NCBI RefSeq assembly: GCF_016126015.1
Contig: NZ_JAEFDB010000006.1
Coordinates: 106,181 to 170,180, forward strand
Direction: 5' to 3'
Length of the DNA stretch: 64,000 nt
Origin: Capnocytophaga periodontitidis
GTDB taxonomy: Bacteria > Bacteroidota > Bacteroidia > Flavobacteriales > Flavobacteriaceae
In this document: positions 42,523-51,520 of the stretch, piece by piece
Numbering within the stretch: the first letter of the stretch is position 1
How the letters are laid out: each line of letters opens with the position of its first letter
Made by a program: the position numbers and the translations under genes
The notes under the pieces: model-generated
Database searches by the model: none
The model's input: the letters and a program-made list of their open reading frames with translations, nothing else
What the model was told of the DNA's origin: nothing

Positions 42523-44025
42523 CTAATGCCTAACCGGACTACTAACAACTAATCGCTCCACCACGCTTCTATCGTTTGCTAATCGTTGTATCTTGTTTTG
42601 ACCACCGAGTTTGCCTTGTGACTTCATATAAGAGGCAAAACCACCTTCGGGAACTTCAGTGATTTTGAGCGGTTGGAGTACTTTTCCTTGTATAAGGTCG
42701 TAGTAATACATATTCTGTTTTTGCAATGCCTTGTCTATCACTTGGGCAAAGCGTTTCATATCAGTAGGTTTTTGCTCAAATTCTACAAACCATTCGTGAT
42801 AAGGCAATTCACCTCCTGCCGGATTCACCTGAGGGGCAACCGTAAACTCTGTAATACGCGCTCCCGTAGCCTCTAAGCCCTCACGCATTGCCTCTTCCAC
42901 TTCTTTGCCAATCACGTGTTCGCCAAAAGCCGAAATAAAATGCTTGATGCGCCCCGTAACTACTATGCGGTAAGGCGCCAACGAGGTAAATTGCACTGTA
43001 TCGCCTATGTTGTAACCCCAAAGTCCGGCATTGGTAGATATAATGATCGCATAGTTTACCCCCAATTGTACATCCTGCAAAGCCACTCGTTTGGGGGCAT
43101 CGCTGAAGAAAGTATCGGCTTCTACGAACTCGTAAAAAATACCCGAATTGAGCAATAAGAGCATTCCTTTTTCCGTTTGACTATCTTGATAAGCAAAGAA
43201 TCCCTCGCTGGCAGGATAGAGTTCTATGCTATCCACTTTACGACCAATAAGATGCTCAAACTGTTGGCGATAAGGCTCGTAGTTCACCCCCCCATAAATA
43301 AACAAGTTGAAATTAGGAAACAGTTTTCCTACTTTAATGCCAGAGCGCGTGTACAATCGCTCGAAGTACATCAGCACCCACGAAGGTATCCCGCTGATAA
43401 GGGTCATATTTTTAGAAAAAGTTTCGGTGACAATGGCTTCTACTTTGGTTTCCCAATCTTCTATACAGTTAGTTTTGTATGACGGCATACGATTGCGCTG
43501 CAAATAAGCAGGCACATAGTGTGCCACGATGCCCGAAAGTCGCCCTGTTTTGATGCCGTTTTTTTCACCTAAAATAGGACTTCCTTGCAAGAAAATCATC
43601 TTTCCTTCTACAAAATCGGCTTTTTTAGTTTCGTGTATATAGCAGAGAATGGCATCACGTGCTGCCTGAATATGGAAGGGCATTGAGGCTTTGGTAATAG
43701 GGATATACTTCGCCCCGCTGGTAGTACCCGAAGTCTTGGCAAAATAGAGCGGTTTACCTTTCCAAAGTACATTTTTTTCACCCTCCACTACCCTATCAAT
43801 ATAAGGGCGCAAGGCTTCATAATCGCGTATAGGTACGCGAGCCACAAAATCTTGATAGGTTTTAATTTCCTCAAAATGGTGGTCGCGCCCAAAAGCTGTA
43901 TTTTTAGCTTGTTCTATAAGTGACTGGAATACTTTTTGTTGTGTGTCTATTGGAGCCTTAGCCCAACGGTCTATCTTTTTTTTAACGATAGAGGCAAATA
44001 TTTTGGATAAATATGATTTGATCAT
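42523..44025 (-). CDS. GH3 auxin-responsive-promoter-like adenylating protein
   Basis: 500 residues from ATG 44025 (MIKSYLSKIFASIVKKK). The frame extends to 44175 but those residues are upstream of the -7 box at 44047 and show no similarity, so they are left out. ANL-superfamily GH3 fold: ATP-binding YFAKTSGTTSGAKYIPIT, the middle IYGGVNYEPYRQQFE region, YPASEGFFAYQ, and NIGDTVQFT in the C-terminal domain. Plant GH3 proteins join amino acids to acyl acids via acyl-adenylate; bacterial homologues are uncharacterised, so an acyl-amide or thioester product is inferred. It converges with the TonB-domain array (64 nt gap). Confidence 0.85.
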   Translation of the reverse strand: MIKSYLSKIFASIVKKKIDRWAKAPIDTQQKVFQSLIEQAKNTAFGRDHHFEEIKTYQDFVARVPIRDYEALRPYIDRVVEGEKNVLWKGKPLYFAKTSGTTSGAKYIPITKASMPFHIQAARDAILCYIHETKKADFVEGKMIFLQGSPILGEKNGIKTGRLSGIVAHYVPAYLQRNRMPSYKTNCIEDWETKVEAIVTETFSKNMTLISGIPSWVLMYFERLYTRSGIKVGKLFPNFNLFIYGGVNYEPYRQQFEHLIGRKVDSIELYPASEGFFAYQDSQTEKGMLLLLNSGIFYEFVEADTFFSDAPKRVALQDVQLGVNYAIIISTNAGLWGYNIGDTVQFTSLAPYRIVVTGRIKHFISAFGEHVIGKEVEEAMREGLEATGARITEFTVAPQVNPAGGELPYHEWFVEFEQKPTDMKRFAQVIDKALQKQNMYYYDLIQGKVLQPLKITEVPEGGFASYMKSQGKLGGQNKIQRLANDRSVVERLVVSSPVRH

Positions 44026-44046
44026 AATGAAGTCTGTTTGACTCCG

Positions 44047-44054
44047 CAAAGATA
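44047..44054 (-). promoter_or_regulatory. -7 box of GH3-like gene
   Basis: CAAAGATA on the plus strand, TATCTTTG on the minus, 22 nt before the ATG at 44025. It excludes the upstream ATG at 44175. The possible -33 TTG is at 16-nt spacing only. Confidence 0.45.
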
Positions 44055-44074
44055 CTACTTTTTTTAATTTCAAT

Positions 44075-45763
44075 ATGATGAAAGCACTAATTTTATGCGT
44101 TTTGTGTGGGATATTGCCCTTACAAGCGCAATTTATTCTTCCTTCTAAAGATGTTTCGCTCATAGCAGTTATCAATAAAGAATATCATTTTTATCACCAA
44201 AAGAAGAACGGTAACTATGTAGCGATGCAGCTCAACTTCCGCAGGGAATCCTTGCCCGATAGTACTTTCTACGCCTATACACCTTTTTGGACAATAGATA
44301 ACAAAGAACTTAGCTACAATGATTTACAGTTGCGAAAAGACGCTTTTATTGAAATGAAAGATGTGCGCCCTACTATACTTGATGAAATGATTGGCAAAAA
44401 CTTTGGTGACCCTACTGTGATGCTAAAGAAGCAGAAGACACATTGCTTTAGTTTGCTCAATACTTCGGTAGCCAGCGAAAGAAAATTAGAATTTGAGACC
44501 AAAGCATATAAGGGTGAGAGACTTATCATTGAAGACGAGGAGGGGTGGTCTCATATTGTTAAAGACACACTACCGCGATGGGAATCTTACGAATTTCAAT
44601 ATTATGCTTATTTCGTTTTAGATGCAGGTAAAGGAAGATACTTTTTCTTACTCTCTGACTTAAAAGGCGGAGACAATACCCCTTATATTTCAAAAATTTA
44701 TTTTCCTCCGAAAGAAAAAAAGACAATCGCAGCATTAGATCGCTATAGTTGGCAAGAAAACATTAGCAAAATGGAAGAACTGCCTCCTATAGAGATGCGT
44801 TATACCAAATGGATGAACTATTGGAATGTAAATGAGTTTTTGACACTTCGAACCCAAGGAAAACAATATGAGTTGGTAAATCGCTTTAACCACAAAGTGT
44901 TACCTAAATCCTATGACACCATTTACTACAATGAATACGGAGTCATTGGCAAGAATAAAAATTCTTTAGAGTTTTATAATTACCAGCATCAACCTATCAA
45001 ATTCAAAGGGGTGAAAGTAGCTTATTTGTACAACATAGGTATAGAAGTTCTTACTGAAAAAGGAGTAGAACTATACGATATGAACGGACAAAAAGTTGCA
45101 AAATTACCAAAAGCTTATAGAGGCTATTGCGGGCTCAGTTTTCGCGAGGAAGTGTATCAACTTAATAAAGATACGATTGAGAAACACATTACTCATTATA
45201 TAGATTTTAAAGATATCCCTTTGATGAGTGATAGTGAAGTAGCTGATGAGAGATACCGCCTTATAGACCGCAATGCTGAAGAGGACATCGCCTTTATAAA
45301 TGCAAGAAACTATTACGAGAGAAGCTACTTAAGTTGGGATAAAAAAGAAGAGCAAAGAACGCGTTTATTCCCGCACTTACTCAGTGTAAAACGCAAGGGA
45401 AAAGTAGGACTTTTTTACTACGATTATTCAAAAGCTATAAACTATACGAATGAAGAAATAGAAAATCTCTACAACAATTTCTTTTTTAAAGATAAAGATG
45501 GAGCTTCCATCTTTATACTTGGGAAGCTCCCTACTGTTATAAAATATATGAAAGGCAAACAGTTATTGCCTTTTGTATTCGATAAAATTAAGCAGAAAGA
45601 AAACGATGTTATCTATTTATACAAGGACGGCAAGATAGGATTCTACCCGCAAACCTCAGCCCAATACGACAAAGCCATTCCTCTCTCGACATCATTTTAT
45701 GCAATAGAGAAGAATGGCAAAAAAGGGTTCTTGGATATTCACACACTCCAAGAGTATTTTTAG
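44075..45763 (+). CDS. Secreted WG-like repeat protein, function unknown
   Basis: 562 residues. Signal peptide MKALILCVLCGILPLQAQ (an extra Met precedes it). The middle and C-terminal parts resemble WG-type beta repeats: FNHKVLPKSYDTIYYNEYGVIGK, ELYDMNGQKVAKLPKAY, KGKVGLFYYDYSK, DGKIGFYPQTSAQYDKAIP and NGKKGFLDIHTLQEYF. The WG signature Trp is mostly Tyr/Phe here, so this is a diverged version. The N-terminal third (about 20-240) is unassigned. It diverges from the GH3-like gene and overlaps the dnaB stop by 4 bp (convergent). Role unknown; probably periplasmic or exposed. Confidence 0.6.
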   Translation: MMKALILCVLCGILPLQAQFILPSKDVSLIAVINKEYHFYHQKKNGNYVAMQLNFRRESLPDSTFYAYTPFWTIDNKELSYNDLQLRKDAFIEMKDVRPTILDEMIGKNFGDPTVMLKKQKTHCFSLLNTSVASERKLEFETKAYKGERLIIEDEEGWSHIVKDTLPRWESYEFQYYAYFVLDAGKGRYFFLLSDLKGGDNTPYISKIYFPPKEKKTIAALDRYSWQENISKMEELPPIEMRYTKWMNYWNVNEFLTLRTQGKQYELVNRFNHKVLPKSYDTIYYNEYGVIGKNKNSLEFYNYQHQPIKFKGVKVAYLYNIGIEVLTEKGVELYDMNGQKVAKLPKAYRGYCGLSFREEVYQLNKDTIEKHITHYIDFKDIPLMSDSEVADERYRLIDRNAEEDIAFINARNYYERSYLSWDKKEEQRTRLFPHLLSVKRKGKVGLFYYDYSKAINYTNEEIENLYNNFFFKDKDGASIFILGKLPTVIKYMKGKQLLPFVFDKIKQKENDVIYLYKDGKIGFYPQTSAQYDKAIPLSTSFYAIEKNGKKGFLDIHTLQEYF

Positions 45764-47334
45764 TAAGGTATATCGTCGTCGGTTGAGGTGGTGGAAGGAG
45801 CTCCAAAAGCCTGAACAGGGTTCGCCATTGGCACGGCATCAAAAGCTACATTTTCGTTCATTTTAGAAGTAAACTCTTGAGGTACTGTTGATAAGAAACC
45901 TCCACTGCTATATTCATCTAAATTTGCAAATCTACCTAAATGTCCTTCAAACTTCAAACGTATATTGTCTAACCCACCATTACGGTGTTTTGCTACGATA
46001 AATTCGGCTTGTCCAGCAGTAGGAGTTTGAGCTTCGTCGTCCCATTCCATTATTTTGTAATACTCAGGACGATAGATAAACGATACAATATCAGCATCTT
46101 GCTCAATCGCCCCTGATTCACGCAAATCGGATAGTTGAGGGCGTTTGTGACCAGGGCGTGCCTCTACGTTACGCGACAATTGTGAAAGCGCAATTACTGG
46201 TATGTTGAGCTCTTTGGCAAGAGCCTTGAGGTTACGCGAAATGGTAGAAATTTCCTGCTCACGGTTACCAGCTCCTTTGCTACCTCCGGCAGTCATCAGC
46301 TGCAAATAATCAATTACAATTAGCTGAATGCCATACTGTGAGGAAAGTCGGCGTGCTTTAGCTCGAAGGTCAAAAATAGAAATAGAAGGAGTATCATCTA
46401 TATATAAAGGGGCTTTTTCGAGGTCTTTCACGCGGTTGTTGAGCACATCCCATTCGTAGGCTTCCAATTTACCGGTACGAAGTTTTTCGGAGGAAAGTCC
46501 TGTTTCTGAAGAGATTAAACGGGTAATAAGCTGTACTGACGACATTTCCAAAGAGAAGAAAGCCACCGGTATTTTTTGCCCTACAGCGATATTGCGTGCC
46601 ATAGAGAGCGTGAGTGCTGTTTTCCCCATACCAGGGCGCGCTGCCACAATAATAAGGTCACTTGCTTGCCACCCCGAAGTGAGTTCATCTAATTTTGTAA
46701 ACCCTGATGGCACTCCACTAAATCCATCGGTTTTATTAGACAATTCTTCGATTTTCTTTACCGCTTTATACACCAAATCACCTGCTGTTTCAGTAGAGCG
46801 TTTTAGGTTGTTTTGGGTAACCTCATAGAGTTTTTGTTCCGCTTGGTCGAGTAGCTCAAAAGTATCGGTAGTTTCGTCGTAAGCATCTTCTATAATTTCA
46901 GACGAAAGTTCTATCAAGCGGCGTTTGATAAACGTCTGCAAAATTAATTGAGCGTGGAACTCCACATTGGCAGACGACGATACGCGCTGAGTGAGGTTGA
47001 TAAGATAGAATTCTCCTCCTGCAGCTTCTAAGTTGCCATCTTTGCGCAATTGTTCAGAAACTGTGATAAGGTCGATAGGTAACGATTGGTTGAAAAGTTC
47101 AAAGATAGCTTGATAAATTAATTGATGTTGTTTTTTGTAGAACACATCGGGGCTAAGCATATCGATAGCGTTATCAACACCGCGTTTATCAATGAGCATA
47201 GCGCCAAGCACTACTTCTTCGGCATTGAGGTTTTGCGGGGGGAGTTTACCGCGTTCAATACTCGTCTGTTGCTGAGTAAAACGCTGATATTGAGGTGTAA
47301 TTTCAGGAACTATTATATTTTCAGATTCATTCAT
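45760..47334 (-). CDS. dnaB: Replicative DNA helicase DnaB
   Basis: 524 residues from ATG 47334; an in-frame ATG at 47349 is possible. Hexameric 5'-3' helicase that unwinds DNA at the replication fork and loads primase. N-terminal domain about 30-150 (LPPQNLNAEEVVLGAMLID, typical DnaB start), linker, and RecA-like C-terminal domain with Walker A AARPGMGKTALTLS, Walker B-like IQLIVIDYLQLM and the arginine-finger region SQLSRNVEARPGHKRPQLSDLRESGAIEQDADIV (in part). No intein is present. C-terminal tail FTSKMNENVAFDAVP is lineage-specific. The tRNA-Arg gene lies about 500 bp upstream on the same strand. Confidence 0.97.
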   Translation of the reverse strand: MNESENIIVPEITPQYQRFTQQQTSIERGKLPPQNLNAEEVVLGAMLIDKRGVDNAIDMLSPDVFYKKQHQLIYQAIFELFNQSLPIDLITVSEQLRKDGNLEAAGGEFYLINLTQRVSSSANVEFHAQLILQTFIKRRLIELSSEIIEDAYDETTDTFELLDQAEQKLYEVTQNNLKRSTETAGDLVYKAVKKIEELSNKTDGFSGVPSGFTKLDELTSGWQASDLIIVAARPGMGKTALTLSMARNIAVGQKIPVAFFSLEMSSVQLITRLISSETGLSSEKLRTGKLEAYEWDVLNNRVKDLEKAPLYIDDTPSISIFDLRAKARRLSSQYGIQLIVIDYLQLMTAGGSKGAGNREQEISTISRNLKALAKELNIPVIALSQLSRNVEARPGHKRPQLSDLRESGAIEQDADIVSFIYRPEYYKIMEWDDEAQTPTAGQAEFIVAKHRNGGLDNIRLKFEGHLGRFANLDEYSSGGFLSTVPQEFTSKMNENVAFDAVPMANPVQAFGAPSTTSTDDDIPY

Positions 47335-47540
47335 AGCGCAAAAGTACAAAAAAGAATGATAGTTGCCGTAATTATTTACTCACAGCCATTGTTAATAAGG
47401 TGTTGATAACAATTTGCCGATTTGCTGATTTTTTAGTATATTACAAATGTAGAAGGTATTGAGGACGGAAATAAAAATCCTGACTGCTTTCAATTTATAG
47501 TTAAACAAAAATAGATTGCTAATAAATAAGTTTATTTTTA

Positions 47541-47575
47541 GGGAGGTGTTTGCAAAACGCCCGTACACAACATAC
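47541..47575. repeat. Degenerate copy of the 8441 REP-like element
   Basis: Shares GTTTGCAAAACGCCC and the trailing TACA-CAACATACT tail with the element at 8441-8475, with mismatches in the stem (GAGGTG instead of GGGGCG). Confidence 0.6.
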
Positions 47576-47605
47576 TATAAAAGTGATTGATTATCATATT
47601 TATAG

Positions 47606-47637
47606 ACTTTGTCAAAGTCCAAGGACTTTGACAAAGT
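47606..47637. repeat. 15-bp palindrome with internal symmetry
   Basis: ACTTTGTCAAAGTCC (47606-47620), AA spacer, GGACTTTGACAAAGT (47623-47637): a perfect 15-bp inverted repeat. Each arm is itself near-palindromic (ACTTTG-T-CAAAGT), allowing a cruciform. No T run follows. Confidence 0.65.
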
Positions 47638-47743
47638 GCAGTGATGCATTTTATAGAAGAATAAAAACTTTAGTTGTTATTTTTCCTGACAATCAAGTAA
47701 AAGTATACAAAATTAAGAGAATTCAAGATTTTATAAAAAAGAC

Positions 47744-47781
47744 ACCTCAAAACTAATTAATAAATATTAGCCTTGAGGTGC
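47744..47781 (-). terminator. Terminator downstream of tRNA-Arg
   Basis: CACCTCAA (47744-47751) pairs with TTGAGGTG (47774-47781). On the minus strand the stem is followed by TCTTTTTTAT, 68 nt beyond the tRNA 3' end. Confidence 0.65.
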
Positions 47782-47848
47782 TGGAGGTGCGGGCTTTATA
47801 GCTTATCAATAGAAGCGTCCCCCACCGCAGGATCTATGTCCTATTTTG

Positions 47849-47922
47849 TGACCTCGACAGGATTCAAACCTGTAACCTTCTGAGCCGTAATCAGATGCGC
47901 TATTCAGTTGCGCCACGAGGCC
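47849..47922 (-). tRNA. tRNA-Arg (anticodon ACG)
   Basis: 74 nt on the minus strand: 5' GGCCTCG acceptor pairs with CGAGGTC (one G-U), A discriminator; D arm GGCGCAACTGAATAGCGC; anticodon stem TCTGA/TCAGA with loop TTACGGC, anticodon ACG (read as ICG, decoding CGU/CGC/CGA); T arm with GGTTTGAATCC. The 3' CCA is not encoded. A consensus promoter (47947-47977) lies 25 nt upstream and a terminator hairpin 68 nt downstream. Confidence 0.93.
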
Positions 47923-47946
47923 ATTGTCGTTTTTGTTTTACGGGTG

Positions 47947-47977
47947 CAAAGGTACAACCTTTTTTGAAACCTGCAAA
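47947..47977 (-). promoter_or_regulatory. Promoter of tRNA-Arg
   Basis: Minus-strand TTTG (47974-47977), 19 nt, TACCTTTG (47947-47954). Confidence 0.65.
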
Positions 47978-48010
47978 TTTTTCAACAACTTTTTTTCAAT
48001 TATTTTTTTC

Positions 48011-49063
48011 TTACTTCACTTGTACTCTCCATCCAAATGGGTCTTCAGCCTTGTTATACTGAATGTTAAGTATAGCTTGTTTGATTTTATCGGTATATAA
48101 TTCAGCAGGACGATTTACACTGTAATCCTTGCCTTTATAGCCAAATCCAGATATAGGGCTAATCACCGCAGCCGTTCCGCAACCGAATGCTTCTTTCAAT
48201 TCACCTTTTTCAGCCGCTTCGATAAGTTCAGTTACTTTCACTGGACGAATTTCGGTTTTGATACCTAATTTTTCGGCTACTGCAATGATACTTTTACGAG
48301 TTACCCCATCGAGAATACGCTCACTGGTAGGGCAAGTAACAAGGGTATCACCAAAACGGAACCATAGATTCATTGTACCTGCTTCTTCTAAGAATTGGTG
48401 AGTAGCATCATCTGTCCACATCACTTGTTGGTAACCTTCATTGGCAGCTTCCTGAGTAGGGAAAAACTGACCTGCGTAGTTACCTGCAGCTTTAGCAAAA
48501 CCAAAACCACCATTAGCCGCACGGCTGTAATAGTCGGCTATTTTTACTTTTACATCACCTTTGTAATAAGCTTGTACAGGGGCGGTAATAATCATAAAGA
48601 GGTAGTTTTTAGCAGGGGCAGCTTGCACGCCAGCAGTAGTAGCAATCATAAACGGACGCAAATAGAGAGCATTGCCAAATCCTGGTTTTATCCACTCACT
48701 ATCAATATCTACAAGAGTGCGAAGTGCTTGATCAAACCATTCTTCAGGGAACTCAGGCATTGCCAATCGTGAGCAGGATTTATTGATACGTTTGTAATTT
48801 TCTTGTGGACGGAAGAGAAAAACGTGTCCGTTGTCATCTTTATAAGCTTTCATTCCCTCAAAAACAGCTTGCCCGTAGTGGAATACGCTTGCTGAAGGCT
48901 CAAGGGTAATAGGAGCATAAGGTTTGATGGTTGGATTTTGCCACTGTCCATCTTTGTATTCACAGATGAACATGTGGTCAGCAAAAGTTTTACCAAAACT
49001 CAGTTTTGAAAAGTCTATTTGGTTGATACGACTTTCTTTTACTTTTTCAATCTTTAAATTCAT
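48011..49063 (-). CDS. ilvE: Branched-chain amino acid aminotransferase
   Basis: 350 residues. PLP enzyme exchanging amino groups between glutamate and the keto acids of Leu, Ile and Val. Fold-type IV motifs: YGQAVFEGMKAYK, FRPQENYKRINKSC, LYLRPFMIAT, the PLP lysine in GFAKAAGNYAG, EAGTMNLWF, and RKSIIAVAEKLG near the C-terminal phosphate-binding region. Length fits the class II BCAT type found in Bacteroidota. The ATG at 49063 gives the family-typical N-terminus. A -7 box TACCTTTG is at 49096-49103. Monocistronic by position. Confidence 0.95.
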   Translation of the reverse strand: MNLKIEKVKESRINQIDFSKLSFGKTFADHMFICEYKDGQWQNPTIKPYAPITLEPSASVFHYGQAVFEGMKAYKDDNGHVFLFRPQENYKRINKSCSRLAMPEFPEEWFDQALRTLVDIDSEWIKPGFGNALYLRPFMIATTAGVQAAPAKNYLFMIITAPVQAYYKGDVKVKIADYYSRAANGGFGFAKAAGNYAGQFFPTQEAANEGYQQVMWTDDATHQFLEEAGTMNLWFRFGDTLVTCPTSERILDGVTRKSIIAVAEKLGIKTEIRPVKVTELIEAAEKGELKEAFGCGTAAVISPISGFGYKGKDYSVNRPAELYTDKIKQAILNIQYNKAEDPFGWRVQVK

Positions 49064-49090
49064 ATTGTTTTAGTTTTTAATTCTTAAATT

Positions 49091-49123
49091 TTTGTCAAAG
49101 GTACGAAATATTTTTTAACTTTG
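49091..49123. promoter_or_regulatory. Overlapping divergent promoters, ilvE and mnmD
   Basis: Plus: TTTG (49091-49094), 21 nt, TAACTTTG (49116-49123), for mnmD with a leader of about 90 nt. Minus: CAAAGGTA (49096-49103) gives TACCTTTG for ilvE. The two sites overlap, so they may compete for RNA polymerase. Confidence 0.5.
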
Positions 49124-49220
49124 TCGCTTAAAAGACAAAAATCTTTATTGTGTATCCACCAATATACTAATTATGAAATAATTACTTGTTATTTACTACC
49201 TGTTACTTTTTATTTGAATT

Positions 49221-49880
49221 ATGACTCACGAACTTATAAAAACCTCCGACGGCTCTACCAGCCTCTATATTCCGCAGTTAGATGAGACCTATCACTCGGT
49301 ACACGGCGCACTTCAAGAAACTCAGCACGTGTTTATCAAGAACGGATTGCAACTGTTTGACCACCAGAGTATCTCTATCTTAGAAATTGGCTTTGGTACA
49401 GGGCTCAATGCTTTGGTTACTTACAAGGAACACAAAGTCTTAGAACTGAACATTCGTTACGAAACGGTAGAAGCCTATCCTATTTCGTGGGAGGAAGCCT
49501 CCCAAATGAACTTTTCGGAAGTGCTCTCCCCTACCCTATCCCCTATTTTTGAACAGATGCACTGCTGCCCTTGGGACGAAAATGTTGCTCTATCTCTTAC
49601 TTTCAGCTTCAAAAAACGACTACAACGCTTTGAAACTATTAACGATGTCGACACTTTCGACCTTATTTATTTCGATGCTTTTGGAGCGCAAGTACAACCT
49701 GAATTGTGGCAAGAAGCTATTTTCCAACAAATGTACACTGCCCTCAAACGAGGAGGCTATTTGGTAACTTATGCTGCCAAAGGCAGTGTACGCCGTGCGA
49801 TGCAGGCTTGTGGTTTTACGGTGGAACGATTACCAGGACCACCTATGAAAAGGGAAATGTTACGTGCTCACAAGGATTAA
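49221..49880 (+). CDS. mnmD: tRNA 5-methylaminomethyl-2-thiouridine34 methyltransferase MnmD
   Basis: 219 residues, the stand-alone methyltransferase that finishes the mnm5s2U34 wobble modification (the job of the MnmC N-domain in E. coli). SAM-binding ILEIGFGTGLNAL near residue 55, YETVEAYPISWEEA, and the conserved FDLIYFDAFGAQVQPELWQ followed by LKRGGYLVTYAAKGSVRRAMQACGF, with a final GPPMKREMLRA that is a signature of this family. The 3' end overlaps the convergent menC by 38 bp. The family usually lies near ilvE in flavobacteria, as here. Confidence 0.92.
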   Translation: MTHELIKTSDGSTSLYIPQLDETYHSVHGALQETQHVFIKNGLQLFDHQSISILEIGFGTGLNALVTYKEHKVLELNIRYETVEAYPISWEEASQMNFSEVLSPTLSPIFEQMHCCPWDENVALSLTFSFKKRLQRFETINDVDTFDLIYFDAFGAQVQPELWQEAIFQQMYTALKRGGYLVTYAAKGSVRRAMQACGFTVERLPGPPMKREMLRAHKD

Positions 49881-50868
49881 AGCCTAAATGTCCGTTTTTT
49901 ACATAGAGTGGAAAAGGTAAGTTGTTAGTATACAATGCTCCAGTTCCTAAACCTTGAGGCATTGGGCTGTGAAGTGTGTACGTCCACTGCGCGATGGCAT
50001 TGAGCCCTATGTTACTCTCCAAAGCCGAGGTTACCCACCAACCTATACCCAATGTTTCGGCAAGCGTTATCCATTCTTCAGAACCTCGATAACCTCCTAT
50101 GAGCGAAGGTTTTAAAATGATATACTGCGGTTGTATCTCTCTTAAAAGTCGTTGTTTTTCTTCAGAAGTAAATACCCCTATCAATTCCTCATCAAGGGCG
50201 ATCGGCAGGGGTGTTTGCTCACATAGTTCAGCCATTGCTTCCCATTGTCCTGCGCGTATAGGTTGCTCGATAGAGTGCAATTGCAGGGCAGCTAATCGTT
50301 CTAAATACACTAGAGCCTCAGTTGCTTGAAACGCACCATTAGCATCCACCCTTATCTCTATATCACTTGCTGAAAACTCATTGCGCAAGGCTTTTAAAAT
50401 ACGATATTCCTCTTCAAAATCAATGGCGCCTATCTTCATTTTGATACAGTGAAATCCCTGAGCGAGTTTTTCTTTTATCTGCACTTTCATAAAGTCGGGG
50501 GAGCCCATCCAAATAAGTCCGTTGATAGGAATAGCGTCTTTACCCGTTGTAAAATCAGAAGGAAAGAGTTCGTGCCACTGTGATGCTGCTGCCGATCTAA
50601 AGGCTTGTTCCACACCGAATTGTATAGAAGGAAAAGTAATAAGTTCTTTGAGCAATGCCTCTTCACCCAAATGCAGGTGTTGTTCTACCCATTGCAATTT
50701 AGCTTCATAATCAGGTACATCATCGGCACTAAGTCCACGAAAGAGGTTGCATTCTCCTATGCCTTTTTTGCCCTCTTGTTCTATTACCAAAAAAAAGGTT
50801 TCTTTGTAGGTAAGCACCCCCCGTGATGTCCCCGAAGGACGTTTAAAATTGAGAATATGTTTGATCAT
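49843..50868 (-). CDS. menC: o-Succinylbenzoate synthase (enolase superfamily)
   Basis: 341 residues. Dehydrates SHCHC to o-succinylbenzoate in menaquinone synthesis. Enolase-superfamily barrel features: K-x-K in HCIKMKIG, metal ligands IRVDANGAF, SIEQPIRAG and IALDEELIG, and catalytic IILKPSLIGG. Substrate assignment is by family resemblance and by the importance of menaquinone in Bacteroidota; dipeptide epimerases share the fold, so some caution is warranted. It follows tsaE with a 4-nt gap (operon) and its 3' end overlaps mnmD by 38 bp. Confidence 0.87.
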   Translation of the reverse strand: MIKHILNFKRPSGTSRGVLTYKETFFLVIEQEGKKGIGECNLFRGLSADDVPDYEAKLQWVEQHLHLGEEALLKELITFPSIQFGVEQAFRSAAASQWHELFPSDFTTGKDAIPINGLIWMGSPDFMKVQIKEKLAQGFHCIKMKIGAIDFEEEYRILKALRNEFSASDIEIRVDANGAFQATEALVYLERLAALQLHSIEQPIRAGQWEAMAELCEQTPLPIALDEELIGVFTSEEKQRLLREIQPQYIILKPSLIGGYRGSEEWITLAETLGIGWWVTSALESNIGLNAIAQWTYTLHSPMPQGLGTGALYTNNLPFPLYVKNGHLGFNPCEHVTFPFS

Positions 50869-50872
50869 AATA

Positions 50873-51289
50873 TCAATTTGCTAATTCGCTAATTTTTAAT
50901 TTTCTATGATTTTTATCTACTTGTATCAATTCGACTATGGTATAAGTCTCTGGCAAGTATTTTTCAACTCTTTCTGCCCATTCAATAAAACACCAATCGC
51001 CAGAGTAGAGGTATTCTTCAAAGCCTATATCAAAGGCTTCTTCCTCATTTTTGATACGGTAAAAATCGAAGTGGTAAATCTTATCATTAGTGCCTTCATA
51101 AGGGTTCACCAAACTAAAAGTAGGGCTACTCACATTATCGGTACTGCCTAAAGCTCGTACCAAAGCCTTAATAAGGGTTGTTTTGCCAAAGCCCATTCCT
51201 CCTCTGAAAATCACTACTTTGGAATGCAAATAAGGAAGAATTTTTTCGGCAATGGCGTCTATTTCGGCTAAAGTATAAGTAAATTCCAT
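50873..51289 (-). CDS. tsaE: tRNA threonylcarbamoyladenosine ATPase TsaE
   Basis: 138 residues. P-loop ATPase that supports the TsaBD complex in making t6A37 in ANN-decoding tRNAs. Walker A GGMGFGKTTLIKAL (about 31-44), the switch VSSPTFSLVNPY, Walker B-like YHFDFYRI and WCFIEWAERVEKYLP, all in family order. It is normal length. It starts the tsaE-menC unit with a consensus promoter at 51312-51342. Confidence 0.95.
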   Translation of the reverse strand: MEFTYTLAEIDAIAEKILPYLHSKVVIFRGGMGFGKTTLIKALVRALGSTDNVSSPTFSLVNPYEGTNDKIYHFDFYRIKNEEEAFDIGFEEYLYSGDWCFIEWAERVEKYLPETYTIVELIQVDKNHRKLKISELAN

Positions 51290-51311
51290 AAGGTTTGTTT
51301 CTTTTATTGGG

Positions 51312-51342
51312 CAAAGGTACTAATAATTGAGAAATTAGCAAA
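51312..51342 (-). promoter_or_regulatory. Promoter of tsaE-menC
   Basis: Minus-strand TTTG (51339-51342), 19 nt, TACCTTTG (51312-51319), 22 nt before the ATG. Confidence 0.65.
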
Positions 51343-51487
51343 TTAACAAATTTTCTAATTAGCTGGTCGTGGTTTGACCGGATGGAGGTGTATTTTTGCC
51401 TCGAAAAACAATAAAAATGCTTTTATGATGATTTTAGACAACTTTAGTAACAAACTAAAAACCACCGTTTAAATCAATTTTAATCCT

Positions 51488-51495
51488 TATATTTG
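51488..51495 (+). promoter_or_regulatory. -7 box upstream of UDG-fold-like gene
   Basis: TATATTTG, 25 nt before the ATG at 51521. No clear -33. Confidence 0.4.
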
Positions 51496-51520
51496 CAACG
51501 AAAAACTAAAACAAACCAAT

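Larger units (their letters stand above)
47335..47848. other. Intergenic region with repeat elements and hairpins
   Basis: About 500 nt between dnaB and tRNA-Arg. It contains a degenerate copy of the REP-like element (about 47541-47575), a 15-bp palindrome (47606-47637) and a hairpin ending the tRNA transcript (47744-47781). The small plus-strand frame at 47550-47756 is composed largely of these repeats and is not accepted as a gene. Confidence 0.65.

Noticed and set aside
47550..47756. Small plus-strand gene between dnaB and tRNA-Arg
   Set aside because: The frame runs through the REP-like copy, the palindrome and the tRNA terminator, and has no promoter or family motif.
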